Shown: in pieces, positions 32,576-40,632 of the stretch
How positions within the stretch are numbered: position 1 is the stretch's first letter
Layout: every line of letters begins with the position of its first letter
Origin: JAWWPY01 sp964412845
GTDB taxonomy: Bacteria > Actinomycetota > Actinomycetes > Streptosporangiales > Streptosporangiaceae
DNA: 41,637 bases
Reading direction: 5' to 3'
NCBI GenBank assembly: GCA_964412845.1
Contig: CAYPQM010000044.1
Span: 1-41,637 of the forward strand
Translations under genes and position numbers: made by a program
The notes under the pieces: generated by a model
Seen by the model: the letters and a program-made list of their open reading frames with translations, nothing else
Databases searched by the model: none
Told to the model about the DNA's origin: nothing

Positions 32576-33753
32576 GGCTGCCTGCCTTCCCGGCCAGGCT
32601 GGCAGCCGCCGTCCGACGCGGCGTCGCCGGCGGCGAACCGCGCCATGGTGAAGGCGGCAGCCAGTGCGGCAAAGCGTTCGGTAGCAAGGTATTCGGCCAC
32701 TACCTCGGCCGTGACCGGGGCGAGCAGGACTCCGCCGCGGAAATGGCCGGTCGCGAGCACCAGACCGGGCAGTCCCGCCGGGCCGAGGACCGGCGCGTTG
32801 TCGGGGGTGCCCGGCCGCAGGCCGGCGACCGCCTCGGTGAACTCGAGCTCGGTGATGCCGGGCACGAGGGTGCGAGCGTCGCGGAGCAGCTCCCAGATGC
32901 CGCCCGCGGTCACCCGGGTGTCCGCGCCGAGTTCCTCCTGGGTGGCGCCGACCACCAGTTCGCCGCTCTCCCTGGGCAGCAGGTAGACCGGGCAGCCGCG
33001 GACGATGCCGCGCACGCAGCGGCCGGGCAGCGCCGCGCCGCGGCTGGCCCGCAGCCGCAGGATCTGCCCCTTGACCGGGCGGATGGGTGGCAGGGCCCCC
33101 GGCGGCAGCCCGCCGATCTGACCTGACCGCCAGCCGGCCGCGAGCACTACGTGGTCGGCACTGACCGTGCTGCCGTCGGCCAGCACGGCCCCGTGCACGC
33201 GCCCAGAGCTGCTGACCATGATGCCGGCGGCCGGCTGGGGGATCATCGTCACCCCGGACTGGGTGGCCGCGGCCAGCAGCGCCTGGGTCAGCAGCCGCGG
33301 GTCGACTGATCCGTCGCTCCTGGTGAGCAGCCCGCCGCGGACTGAAGGATCCAGCATCGGCTCCGCCGCCCGGCACTCGCGGGATGTCAGCCGCTCGGTG
33401 GCCACCCCCAGCGACTCCTGCAGGGCCTGCGCTTCGCGCAGCACCGCCAGGTCGTCCGCGTCGTAGCCGACCTGCAGGGTCCCGGATTGGCGAAACCCGG
33501 TCGGCAAGCCGGTCCGGCCGGTCAGCTCGGCCACGAAGTCCGGGTATCGCTGCAGCGATTCCAGGCCCAGTGTGAACAGGTCCTTCTCGGCGTAAGCGGC
33601 CTCAGCGGCGGGGGTCAACATGCCCGCAGCCGCGTAGGACGCGCCGTGGCGGGGCGCTGGATCGGCGAGCGTGACGGTGATCCCGCGCTGCGCCGCCCGC
33701 CAGGCCACGCTCAGCCCGATAACGCCGCCACCGATGATCAATGCTGATGTCAC
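32572..33753 (-). CDS. thiO: glycine oxidase ThiO
   Basis: 393-residue flavoenzyme that oxidises glycine to the imine needed by ThiG. The FAD-binding motif ALIIGGGVIGLSVAWRAAQRG stands at the N-terminus; further DAO-family stretches are HGASYAAAGMLTPAAEA, ADHVVLAAGWRSGQI, RPVKGQILRLR and a C-terminal GLVLATGHFRGGVLLAPVTAEVVAEYL, which carries the active-site Arg region. GTG 33753 lies 7 nt behind the last part of the riboswitch (GAAGGGA), which also serves as the Shine-Dalgarno. First gene of thiOSG. Confidence 0.94.
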   Translation of the reverse strand: MTSALIIGGGVIGLSVAWRAAQRGITVTLADPAPRHGASYAAAGMLTPAAEAAYAEKDLFTLGLESLQRYPDFVAELTGRTGLPTGFRQSGTLQVGYDADDLAVLREAQALQESLGVATERLTSRECRAAEPMLDPSVRGGLLTRSDGSVDPRLLTQALLAAATQSGVTMIPQPAAGIMVSSSGRVHGAVLADGSTVSADHVVLAAGWRSGQIGGLPPGALPPIRPVKGQILRLRASRGAALPGRCVRGIVRGCPVYLLPRESGELVVGATQEELGADTRVTAGGIWELLRDARTLVPGITELEFTEAVAGLRPGTPDNAPVLGPAGLPGLVLATGHFRGGVLLAPVTAEVVAEYLATERFAALAAAFTMARFAAGDAASDGGCQPGREGRQP

Positions 33754-33760
33754 CGAGCGC

Positions 33761-33858
33761 TCCCTTCGCCGGCATGACCCGGATCAGGTTCCTGCGGTCG
33801 GTGGCTCTCCAGCCGCCCTCTCAGTCCGGTCGACACCGGACTCCCGCGCGTAGCCCCT
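33761..33858 (-). promoter_or_regulatory. TPP riboswitch (THI element)
   Basis: On the minus strand the conserved order is GGGGCTA, then CTGAGAGGGCGGCTGG, ACCGAC, GAACCTGATCCGGGTCATGC and CGGCGAAGGGAG. These are the THI-box signatures (CTGAGA, ACC, GAACCTGATC...GTCATGCCGGCGAAGGGA). The 3' GAAGGGA is the Shine-Dalgarno of thiO, so TPP binding probably blocks translation initiation directly rather than through a terminator. Confidence 0.95.
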
Positions 33859-33865
33859 AGCCTAT

Positions 33866-35083
33866 GTGCTCGTGCAGATAGAGCGGATAGTGATCGCAGG
33901 CGGAGGGCTGGCCGGGCTCCGCAGCGTCGAGGAACTCCGGGCCGGCGGGTACCAGGGTTCGGTCACCATGGTCGGCGCGGAGCCCCGGCCGCCGTATGAC
34001 CGGCCACCGCTGTCCAAGAAGCTCATGATGGGCGCGCTTGACGACACGTCGCTGGACGCGGACGCGGCGGCGCTTGGCCTGGAACTGCGGCTGGGCGAGT
34101 CGGCGGTCGCCCTGGCCGGCCTGGGGGAGTCGGCCGGCGGGGTGCTGCGCACCAGCCAGGGCGAGTACCGCTTCGACCGCCTGATCGTGGCGACCGGAGC
34201 CACGCCGGTCCGGCTGCCCGGCCCCGGGCCGCAGCGCGTGCTGCGCAGTCTCGACGACGCCTTGCAGCTGCGCTCGGTGCTGCGTCCCGGATTGCGGCTC
34301 GCCATCGTCGGTGCGGGCTGGATCGGTGCGGAGCTCGCCACGGCCGCTGCGGCACAGGACTGCCAGGTCACCGTCGTCGAGGCGGGGCCAACTCCGGTGG
34401 CCGGGGCGCTCGGCGCCGAGGCGGGCGCGATAACCGTGCCCTGGTACGCCGAGGCCGGGGTGGACCTGCGGCTCGGCCAGCCGGTCGAGTCGGTGCAGCC
34501 GGGCGGGCTCGCGCTGCCCGGCGGCGGGTGGCTGGACGCCGACGAGGTCGTCACGGCGGTCGGCGTGCGGCCGGTGACCGGCTGGCTGGACGGCTCCGGG
34601 GTGGCGGTGCGGAACGGGATCGAGGTGGACGACGGGCTGCGTGCCTCGGTGGCCGGGGTGTTCGCGGCGGGGGACTGCGCGGCGTTCTGGTCACGACGCT
34701 ACGAGCGGCGGCTGCGGGTCGAGCACTGGGACACCGCCCTGCACGCGCCGGAGGTGGTGGCGGTGAACGTGCTCGGCGGGGAGGAGATCTACGACCCGGT
34801 GCCCTACTTCTGGTCGGAGCAGTTCGGCCGGATGGTCCAGTACGCGGGCCAGCACACCGCCGCTGACCGGCTGATCTGGCGGGGTGATCCCAAGGGGGAG
34901 AAATGGACGGCCTGCTGGCTGGCCGGGCCCGGCACCGGCAGCGACCGGCTGGTCGCCGTGCTCACCGTGAACCAGCCCCGCGACCTGCTGCAGGGACGGC
35001 GGGCCATCGCCGCCGGCGGCCCGCTGGATGCGGCCCGGCTCGCCGACCCGGGCGTGCCGGTCCGCGACGCGGTGGTCGCCTGA
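33866..35083 (+). CDS. FAD-dependent ferredoxin reductase-like oxidoreductase
   Basis: 405-residue pyridine nucleotide-disulphide-type flavoprotein of the ferredoxin/rubredoxin reductase class. FAD motif IVIAGGGLAGLRSVEELRAGGY, active-site-like PYDRPPLSKKLM, NAD(P) motif LAIVGAGWIGAELATAAAAQ, second FAD motif VAGVFAAGDCAAFW, and a C-terminal Reductase_C domain (YDPVPYFWSEQFGRMVQYAGQH). It would pass electrons from NAD(P)H to a ferredoxin, often for cytochromes P450; none is encoded here. GTG starts at 33866 and 33872 both fit. It is divergent from the TPP riboswitch leader by a few bases. Confidence 0.87.
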   Translation: MLVQIERIVIAGGGLAGLRSVEELRAGGYQGSVTMVGAEPRPPYDRPPLSKKLMMGALDDTSLDADAAALGLELRLGESAVALAGLGESAGGVLRTSQGEYRFDRLIVATGATPVRLPGPGPQRVLRSLDDALQLRSVLRPGLRLAIVGAGWIGAELATAAAAQDCQVTVVEAGPTPVAGALGAEAGAITVPWYAEAGVDLRLGQPVESVQPGGLALPGGGWLDADEVVTAVGVRPVTGWLDGSGVAVRNGIEVDDGLRASVAGVFAAGDCAAFWSRRYERRLRVEHWDTALHAPEVVAVNVLGGEEIYDPVPYFWSEQFGRMVQYAGQHTAADRLIWRGDPKGEKWTACWLAGPGTGSDRLVAVLTVNQPRDLLQGRRAIAAGGPLDAARLADPGVPVRDAVVA

Positions 35084-35152
35084 TGACTGCGGAACCTTAC
35101 GAGACAGGCGTGTCCTGGTTTGATCCGGGCTCTGGTGTGGGAAATTCGGTAC

Positions 35153-35515
35153 GTGGCGCAGATTGACCCCCTGGCCGACGCACTCGTCGGCGACTGGCTG
35201 ACCCTTCCTCAAGTGGCTGACCGTCTCGGCATCCCCATCGGCCGGGTCAGGCAGCTACTCCGCGACCGCAAGCTGCTGGCTGTGCGGCGCCCCGATGGCA
35301 CGCTGTCTGTCCCCGGTGCGTTCCTGGCTGACGGCCAGGTACTGAAGGGGCTGCACGGCACGCTGACACTGCTGTTCGACTGCGGCTTCGACGACCCCGA
35401 TGCGTTGCGCTGGCTGTTCACAGACGACGACTCGCTCCCGGGCACGCCAGTCGAGGCCATGGCGAAAAACCGCCGGACTGAAGTGAACCGGCGGGCGCAG
35501 GCGCTTGCGTTCTGA
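35153..35515 (+). CDS. Rv2175c-like winged-helix DNA-binding protein
   Basis: 120-residue protein matching the Rv2175c family: N-terminal HTH (WLTLPQVADRLGIPIGRVRQLLRDRKLLAVRRPDG) and the C-terminal domain (VPGAFLADGQVLKGLHGTLTLLFDCGFDDPDALRWLFTDDDSLPGTPVEAMAKNRRTEVNRRAQALAF). In M. tuberculosis Rv2175c is phosphorylated by PknL, which weakens its DNA binding. A PASTA kinase is encoded 3.6 kb upstream here, consistent with the same pair. I take GTG 35153 (MAQIDPLADAL); a TTG at 35120 would add 11 residues. Target genes are unknown. Confidence 0.88.
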   Translation: MAQIDPLADALVGDWLTLPQVADRLGIPIGRVRQLLRDRKLLAVRRPDGTLSVPGAFLADGQVLKGLHGTLTLLFDCGFDDPDALRWLFTDDDSLPGTPVEAMAKNRRTEVNRRAQALAF

Positions 35516-35622
35516 CGCTCGTGCCCGGCGGCCCACCGGCCGCTTGCCTCCCCGGTGACCTGCGGGCGGGCGGCGTGCGGGCGGGCGACCTGCCTCGTGC
35601 GGCCACGCCCGCGGGAGGCGTA

Positions 35623-35667
35623 GGTTCTGGAGGCATGGGTTCTGGAGGCATGGGTTCTGGAGGCATG
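35623..35667 (+). repeat. three 15-bp repeats carrying Shine-Dalgarno and ATG before thiE
   Basis: Three perfect copies of GGTTCTGGAGGCATG (35623, 35638, 35653). Each contains GGAGG, and the last GGAGG (35659-35663) is the ribosome binding site of thiE, 5 nt before its GTG. The repeats also encode a short frame, MGSGGMGSGGMSAR, whose stop overlaps the thiE start region. Confidence 0.85.
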
Positions 35668-35668
35668 A

Positions 35669-36319
35669 GTGCCCGCTGACCCGCGGGACCGGCTCGCGGC
35701 TGCGCGGCTTTACCTGTGCACTGGCGCCCGGGAACGCCACGGCGACCTGCCGGAGTTCCTCGACGCCGTGCTTGGTGCTGGGGTGGACATCGTCCAGCTC
35801 AGGCAGAAGGGCCTGGAAGCCGCCCAGGAGATGGCCATCCTGGAGGTGTTCCGGGCCCACTGCGACAAGCACGGGACGCTGCTGGCGGTCAACGACCGGG
35901 CGGACGTGGCGTACGCGGTGGGCGCCGACGTGCTCCACCTCGGGCAGGACGACCTGCCCGTCGGGGTGGCACGGAAGATCCTCGGTCCTGGTCCGCTGAT
36001 CGGGCTGTCCAGTCACGCGGAGGGCGAGACAGCCGGGGCGGCCGTCGCGGACGGGGTGGACTACTTCTGCGTCGGCCCGGTCTGGCCGACCCCGACGAAG
36101 CCGGGGCGTCCGGCGCCGGGCCTGCCGCTGCTGAGGTACGCCGCAGCCATGGGAACGCCGCGGCCATGGTTCGCGATCGGCGGGATCGACGCGGCCAACC
36201 TCGGCGAGGTACTGGAGGCGGGAGCGCGGCGGATCGTGGTGGTTCGGGCCATCACCGATGCTGCCGATCCGGCCCGGGCCACCGCCGAGCTGGCGGCCCG
36301 CCTTCCGGCCGCCCGCTGA
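35669..36319 (+). CDS. thiE: thiamine-phosphate synthase ThiE
   Basis: 216-residue TIM-barrel enzyme joining HMP-PP with thiazole phosphate. Seen are LYLCTGARER, VDIVQLRQKGLEA, LLAVNDRADVAYAVGADVLHLGQDDLPV, LIGLSSHAEGETAGA, VDYFCVGPVWPTPTKPGRP and WFAIGGIDAANLGEVLEAGARRIVVVRAI, with the pyrophosphate- and Mg-binding residues in place. GTG 35669 is supported by GGAGG 5 nt upstream. The gene is apart from the riboswitch-controlled thiOSG operon and has no riboswitch of its own in the preceding 150 bp; that leader holds the 15-bp repeats instead. Confidence 0.94.
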   Translation: MPADPRDRLAAARLYLCTGARERHGDLPEFLDAVLGAGVDIVQLRQKGLEAAQEMAILEVFRAHCDKHGTLLAVNDRADVAYAVGADVLHLGQDDLPVGVARKILGPGPLIGLSSHAEGETAGAAVADGVDYFCVGPVWPTPTKPGRPAPGLPLLRYAAAMGTPRPWFAIGGIDAANLGEVLEAGARRIVVVRAITDAADPARATAELAARLPAAR

Positions 36320-36337
36320 CGGCCCGCCGCTGACGGG

Positions 36338-36868
36338 TTACCAGACGTCGCCGTCGCGCCAGTCGCAGATGAGTTCGCCGGTCAGGTCCAGCGGGACCGC
36401 CAGCTCAAGCACGAAAATGCCACCGTCCTCGCCGGCGGTGCGCTCGATGCCGGCGGGGGTGAGCGCCGAGGCCGGCCCCTGCCACAGCTGCCAGCCGCGC
36501 GACGCGTAGAAGTCCGTTCCCTCGTCGGTGGCGCCCAGCGCGCCGACGTCGTACGCGCCGCGCAGCACCCGCTCCAGGGCCGTCATCATGGCGGCACCGT
36601 GGCCGCGCCTGCGCCGGTCCGCCCGCACCGCGACGGCCTCGACATAGCCCGTGCGCAGCGCCCGCCCGCCGCACAGCAGCCGCCGCTGGATCAGCGACGC
36701 GTGCCCGATCAGCTCGGCGCCTTCCCACACCAGGGCGTGCATGCCACCCAGGGCGTGCTCCCAGTCCTCGTCGGTCATGTCGTCGAAGACGTCATACAGC
36801 AGGGCCCGCGCGGCCTGGCGGGTGGCGGCGTCAAGGTCGGCGGTATGGGCGGTGCGTAGCTCGCTCAT
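36338..36868 (-). CDS. aac(2'): AAC(2')-I-type aminoglycoside N-acetyltransferase (GNAT)
   Basis: About 176-residue GNAT protein that closely follows the AAC(2')-I family: TDEDWEHALGGMHALVWE, IQRRLLCGGRALRTGYVEAVAVRADRRRRGHG (acetyl-CoA loop), VLRGAYDVGALGATDEGTDFYASRGWQLWQGP and the C-terminal ELICDWRDGDVW. The family acetylates the 2'-amino group of gentamicin-like aminoglycosides and is chromosomal and intrinsic in mycobacteria and Providencia, where a housekeeping role in cell-wall acetylation has been proposed. ATG 36868 is preferred; GAGG abuts ATG 36877 but is well spaced for 36868. Activity on drugs is not proven by sequence. Confidence 0.85.
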   Translation of the reverse strand: MSELRTAHTADLDAATRQAARALLYDVFDDMTDEDWEHALGGMHALVWEGAELIGHASLIQRRLLCGGRALRTGYVEAVAVRADRRRRGHGAAMMTALERVLRGAYDVGALGATDEGTDFYASRGWQLWQGPASALTPAGIERTAGEDGGIFVLELAVPLDLTGELICDWRDGDVW

Positions 36869-36930
36869 GCTCGCCATCCTCGCAGTCGTGCTCAGGCATC
36901 ACCCGGCGGCGTGACGGTCCCGGCGGGACT

Positions 36931-36972
36931 GGCCAGCCTGGGGTGGCCAGCCTGGGGTGGCCAGCCTGGGGT
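36931..36972. repeat. three 14-bp tandem repeats between aac and the polyprenyl synthase
   Basis: GGCCAGCCTGGGGT three times without a mismatch (36931, 36945, 36959), in the short gap between the polyprenyl synthase stop and the acetyltransferase start. Non-coding; may separate or tune the downstream gene. Confidence 0.85.
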
Positions 36973-36985
36973 GGCCGGAACCGGA

Positions 36986-38268
36986 TCAGCCGCGGCGGGT
37001 AGTCGCGGCGACGGCGAGTTCGGCGAGGGCGGCCTTGGCCTCGTCGGTGACGGGCGCCGCATCGAGGGCGGACAGGGCCTGGGCGACGTGCCGCTCGATC
37101 GTCAGCTCACATTCGGCCAGCGCTCCGGTGCCGGTGATCACGGCACGGATCTCGGCGACCCCGGCCTCGTCCAGCTTCGGATCGCCCAGCAGCTGGTCGA
37201 TGATCGCCGCTTGCCGGGCGTCGGCCCGGGCCCGGGTCAGGGCGAGCAGCACGGTGCGCTTGCCCTCGCGGACGTCGTCGCCGGCAGGCTTCCCGGTGTG
37301 CGCGGGGTCACCGAACACGCCCAGGATGTCGTCGCGGAGCTGGAACGCGACGCCAAGCGGCAGGCCGTAGGCCGTGTAGGCGCGGGCGATCGCGCGGGCC
37401 GTACCGCTGGAGCCCGGGACGCCGCCGTCCAGCGCCGAACCGCCGTCCAGTGCGGCGCTGCCAGCCAGTGCCCCGCCCAACTGCAGCGGGCGCNNNNNNN
37501 NNNNNNNNNNNNNNNNNNNNNNNNNNNNNNNNNNNNNNNNNNNNNNNNNNNNNNNNNNNNNNNNNNNNNNNNNNNNNNNNNNNNNNNNNNNNNACCGCCG
37601 TCCAGTGCGGCGCTGCCAGCCAGTGCCCCGCCCAACTGCAGCGGGCGCTCGATCGTGTACTTGGCGGTCTTGAACTCGACCACCCGCAGCGCACTCGCCG
37701 GGGTCGCGTCGCCGGTCGCCTGACTGAGCAGGTCCAGGTACTGGCCGGCCATCACCTCGGTGCGCATCAGGTCGAGCACCGGCTCGCCGCGCCGCAGCGC
37801 CTCTGCTGCCAGCCCGCTGTCCTGCAACATCTGATCGGTCCAGGCCAGCAGCAGGTCGCCCACGAGGATCGCGGCACCCATCCCGAACGCCGCCGCTGAG
37901 CCGTGCCAGTGCCGCGCGGCGTGCCGGTCCGCGAACTGACGGTGTACCGAGGCCTGCCCGCGGCGGGTGTCGCTGCCGTCCATGACGTCGTCGTGCACCA
38001 GCGCGCTGGCGTGCAGCAGTTCCAGCGCCGCGGCGGCGGCGAGGATCTGGGGGCAGTCCGGGCCCCCCGAGCCACGCCAGCCCCAGTAGCAGAACGCCGG
38101 CCGCAGCCGCTTCCCGGCTGCTAGCAGGCTGGTCACCGCCTCCAGCACCGGAAGCAGGTCATCGCCCGCGCCGAGCAGCACAGGCCGCTGTCGGCGCAGG
38201 AAGTCATCGAGGGCGCGCCCGACCTGGTCATGGATATAGCCAAGTGTGGCGGAACCGCTGGTCACCAT
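36986..38268 (-). CDS. polyprenyl diphosphate synthase, split by a false gap
   Basis: Trans-prenyltransferase, probably a geranylgeranyl diphosphate synthase like M. tuberculosis IdsA2. Order: GKRLRPAFCYWGW, first Asp-rich motif LVHDDVMDGSDTRRG, MRTEVMAGQYLDLLSQATGD, KTAKYTIERPLQLGGALAG, second Asp-rich motif FQLRDDILGVFGD and GKRTVLLALTRA. A 100-N run divides it, but the 55 bases on each side of the run are identical. Deleting one copy plus the Ns (155 bp) brings both parts into one frame, giving about 375 residues. ATG 38268 lies 48 bp from the divergent metF. Product chain length is not determinable. Confidence 0.88.
37439..37648. other. assembly gap (100 N at 37494-37593) flanked by identical 55-bp ends
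   Basis: Bases 37439-37493 equal 37594-37648. This is how two contigs with unmerged overlapping ends look after scaffolding. The true sequence most likely contains one copy and no gap. Confidence 0.9.
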
Positions 38269-38316
38269 CGCGACACTAGCCGTCCCCGGACCTGCCGGGC
38301 CGCATAGCCTTGACGC

Positions 38317-39318
38317 ATGCCATCCGGCCTCCTGCATCGCGCCCCGGCTATCCGAGACCTGCTGGCCTCGGGTGGCGAGTCGTTCTCGTTCGAGTTCATG
38401 CCCGCCAAGACGGAGGCTGAGGAGCGGCAGCTGTGGCGGGCCATCAGGCAGCTTGAGCCGCTGGGCCCGACCTTTGTCTCGGTGACCTACGGGGCCGGCG
38501 GCTCCACCCGGGACCGGACCATCCGGGTGACCGGCCGCATCGCGGCCGAGACCACGCTCACCCCGGTGGGCCATTTCACGGCGGTCAACCACTCGGTGGC
38601 CGAACTCCGCCAAGTGATCGGTTCCTACGCGGCCGTCGGGGTGCGTAACGTGCTCGCGTTGCGCGGCGACCCGCCAGGTGACCCGAACGGCGCGTGGCTG
38701 GCCCATCCGGACGGGCTGGAGTACGCGGCGGACCTGGTCCGGCTGGTCCGGGCGGCGGGCGATTTCTGCGTCGGGGTGGCCGCGTTCCCCGAGGGGCACC
38801 CGCGATCGCCCGACCTTGACTCCGACACGGCATATTTCGTGCGCAAGTGCGCTGCCGGGGCGGATTTCGCCATCACCCAGATGTTCTTCTACCCGGAGGA
38901 CTACCTGCGGTTGCGCGACCGGGTCGCGGCCGCCGGGTGCGACGTGCCGATCATCCCGGGGATCATGCCGATCACCAGCCTGCGCACGCTGGAGCGCATC
39001 GTGGTGCTGTCCGGCGCGCGGTTCCCGGACAGCGTGGCCGAGCGGCTGCGCGCGGCCGGCGAGGACAAGGCCGCTGTGCGTGAGATCGGCGTGGAGTACG
39101 CGGCGGGAATGTGCGAGCGGCTACTGGCCGCCGGCGTGCCCGGGCTGCACTTCTACACGCTCAACGGCTCCCGGGCCACCCGCGAGATTTACCAGCGTCT
39201 CGGTCTTGCCGGACGGGTCAGCGCGAGCCGGCGCCGCGGCCAGCAGGATAAGCGGGGCGCGGCGACCGGCGGGCCCGGTTCGGACCTGAGCGGAAGCACG
39301 GCGCCCATCACCGCATAA
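38317..39318 (+). CDS. metF: methylenetetrahydrofolate reductase
   Basis: 333-residue flavoenzyme reducing 5,10-methylene-THF to 5-methyl-THF for methionine synthesis. SFSFEFMPAKTEAEERQLW holds the catalytic Glu, followed by PTFVSVTYGAGGSTRDRT, VLALRGDPPGDP, VGVAAFPEGHPRSPDLDSD, ADFAITQMFFYPEDYLRLRDRV, PIIPGIMPITSLRTLERI and GLHFYTLNGSRATREIYQRLG. The last 30 residues are low-complexity and overlap the convergent GNAT gene by 130 bp. The promoter must lie in the 48 bp shared with the divergent polyprenyl synthase gene. A metF-like gene next to idsA2 is also found in mycobacteria. Confidence 0.94.
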   Translation: MPSGLLHRAPAIRDLLASGGESFSFEFMPAKTEAEERQLWRAIRQLEPLGPTFVSVTYGAGGSTRDRTIRVTGRIAAETTLTPVGHFTAVNHSVAELRQVIGSYAAVGVRNVLALRGDPPGDPNGAWLAHPDGLEYAADLVRLVRAAGDFCVGVAAFPEGHPRSPDLDSDTAYFVRKCAAGADFAITQMFFYPEDYLRLRDRVAAAGCDVPIIPGIMPITSLRTLERIVVLSGARFPDSVAERLRAAGEDKAAVREIGVEYAAGMCERLLAAGVPGLHFYTLNGSRATREIYQRLGLAGRVSASRRRGQQDKRGAATGGPGSDLSGSTAPITA

Positions 39319-39884
39319 GGCGGGTCGGTGCCGGGGAAGCTGAACCTGGTCAGCAGGTCGGCGAAGCCTAGCCGCCGGTAGAGCCGCCGGGCGGGGCTGT
39401 CGGCGTCCTGGGTGGAGAGCACGGCGGTCCGCTCCAGCCGCTGGTGGGTGAGCGCCAGCACGATGGCCCGGCCTACCCCGCGGCCCTGGTGATCCGGGTG
39501 CACGTGGACCTCGGCGACCTCGAAGGTGTCGGCCAGCCAGGCCTGGGCGTAGCTGCGGCCGCCGGACGCGTTGAGAGCATTCCTGACCAGGTCGTGCCAC
39601 CACTGGCCGGTCTCGCCGTGAAAGCCGTAGGCGAAGGCGATGATCGGGCCGCGGCGCCGCGGGTCAGCCGCGCGGGGGTCGTCCCGGTGCGGCAGGCCGG
39701 CCCCGGCGGTCACCGCCACGGCGTGGAACGAGGGATGGCCGGCGTGTCGTTCCATGATCGATCGCCGGCCGGGCAGTTGCAGCATCGGCGGCCGCATAGC
39801 TGCTGAGTACACAGCCACCACAGCATCGAGTTCCGCGAGGAAGCGTGCCTTGCCGAGGTGGAGCGTCTCTGGTGCAGCGGGCAC
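39189..39884 (-). CDS. GNAT-family acetyltransferase
   Basis: 231-residue acetyltransferase. The acetyl-CoA-binding part is VAEVHVHPDHQGRGVGRAIVLALTH, followed by AVLSTQDADSPARRLYRRLGFADL. The core ends at about residue 203 (YAVMGAVLPL); the remaining 28 residues are Arg/Pro-rich and lie opposite the end of metF. M. tuberculosis carries a GNAT gene (Rv2170) close to its metF-like gene, so this is probably the counterpart. Substrate unknown. Confidence 0.82.
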   Translation of the reverse strand: MPAAPETLHLGKARFLAELDAVVAVYSAAMRPPMLQLPGRRSIMERHAGHPSFHAVAVTAGAGLPHRDDPRAADPRRRGPIIAFAYGFHGETGQWWHDLVRNALNASGGRSYAQAWLADTFEVAEVHVHPDHQGRGVGRAIVLALTHQRLERTAVLSTQDADSPARRLYRRLGFADLLTRFSFPGTDPPYAVMGAVLPLRSEPGPPVAAPRLSCWPRRRLALTRPARPRRW

Positions 39885-40014
39885 GCCGGTAGCGTACGCG
39901 AGTCCCTGCCCAATGTCGGCCGTGGCGGGCCGACCGGGCCGATGCTGGGCGGGCCGATTCTGTCGGACCCCAGGAGTAGCTTCGAACTCAGGTCCAAACG
40001 AGTGGACATTGAAA

Positions 40015-40028
40015 CGAATCTATGTTCG
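40015..40028. promoter_or_regulatory. LexA-box-like site
   Basis: CGAAT-CTAT-GTTCG, within AACGAATCTATGTTCGAAT, resembles the actinobacterial SOS box (TCGAAC-N4-GTTCGA). The right half is perfect, the left has two mismatches. It sits in an AT-rich promoter-like stretch about 120 bp before the HEPN gene. Confidence 0.35.
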
Positions 40029-40073
40029 AATAAATGTCAGGCGGGTACACCTGGCGGCCCATCCCCCCGGGCA

Positions 40074-40119
40074 GCCAGGCACGGGGCCAGGCGGGGCGTG
40101 GGGAAGCGCCGTGCCTGGC
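40074..40119 (+). other. leader hairpin before the HEPN gene
   Basis: An 11-bp perfect stem (GCCAGGCACGG with its complement CCGTGCCTGGC) encloses a 24-nt GC-rich loop. It ends 27 nt before the gene start, upstream of its Shine-Dalgarno. A role in mRNA stability or translation is conceivable. Confidence 0.35.
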
Positions 40120-40146
40120 CCTGGCCCCGCGATGGAAGGAGAGACC

Positions 40147-40632
40147 ATGAGCACTGCCTTGTCGGTCCGCCCAGGTCGGTTGCCGGGCCGGGCCGAGTCG
40201 CCCGGCGGAATCCAGTCGCCAGGCAGGGTGGCCCCGACGGCGGCAGCCCTGCTCCAGTCGGCGAGGCATGGCCTGGCCGACGCCGCCGACGAAGGTGCGG
40301 CCGGGCCGAGATATGTCGGGGCTCACCTGGCGGCGTTGCGTGCGGCCGCGGCGGTGGTGGCGGCTAGGGCCACGCCTGGGGCGGCTGTCCGCGGCAAGCC
40401 GCGGAGCGTCTGGGAATTGCTGCCCCCGGTTGAGCCTGCGCTGGCGGAATGGGCGGCATTCTTCGCGGCCGGGGCGGGCAAGCGGGCCGCTGCGGAAGCG
40501 GGATTGCCCCGGGCGGTCACCGTACGCGAGGCTGATGATCTTCTTCGTGATGCCGAGACATTTCTGTCCCTGGCCGAGAAGGCGCTTGGCGTTCCCGGCC
40601 AGCCTTTGCTTCCGCTGCGATCGGCCGGCTAG
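40147..40632 (+). CDS. SAV_6107-family HEPN protein
   Basis: 161-residue protein of the SAV_6107 HEPN family: APTAAALLQSARHGLADAADEGAAGPRYVGAHLAALRAAAAVVAARA, then SVWELLPPVEPALAEWAAFFAAGAGKRAAAEAG and READDLLRDAETFLSLAEKALG. It is an all-helical fold. Many HEPN proteins are RNases with an RX4-6H motif; no such His-containing motif is evident here, so activity is doubtful. ATG 40147 follows GGAAGGAGAG. A LexA-like site lies upstream, which would fit a damage-linked role, but this is weak. Confidence 0.85.
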   Translation: MSTALSVRPGRLPGRAESPGGIQSPGRVAPTAAALLQSARHGLADAADEGAAGPRYVGAHLAALRAAAAVVAARATPGAAVRGKPRSVWELLPPVEPALAEWAAFFAAGAGKRAAAEAGLPRAVTVREADDLLRDAETFLSLAEKALGVPGQPLLPLRSAG

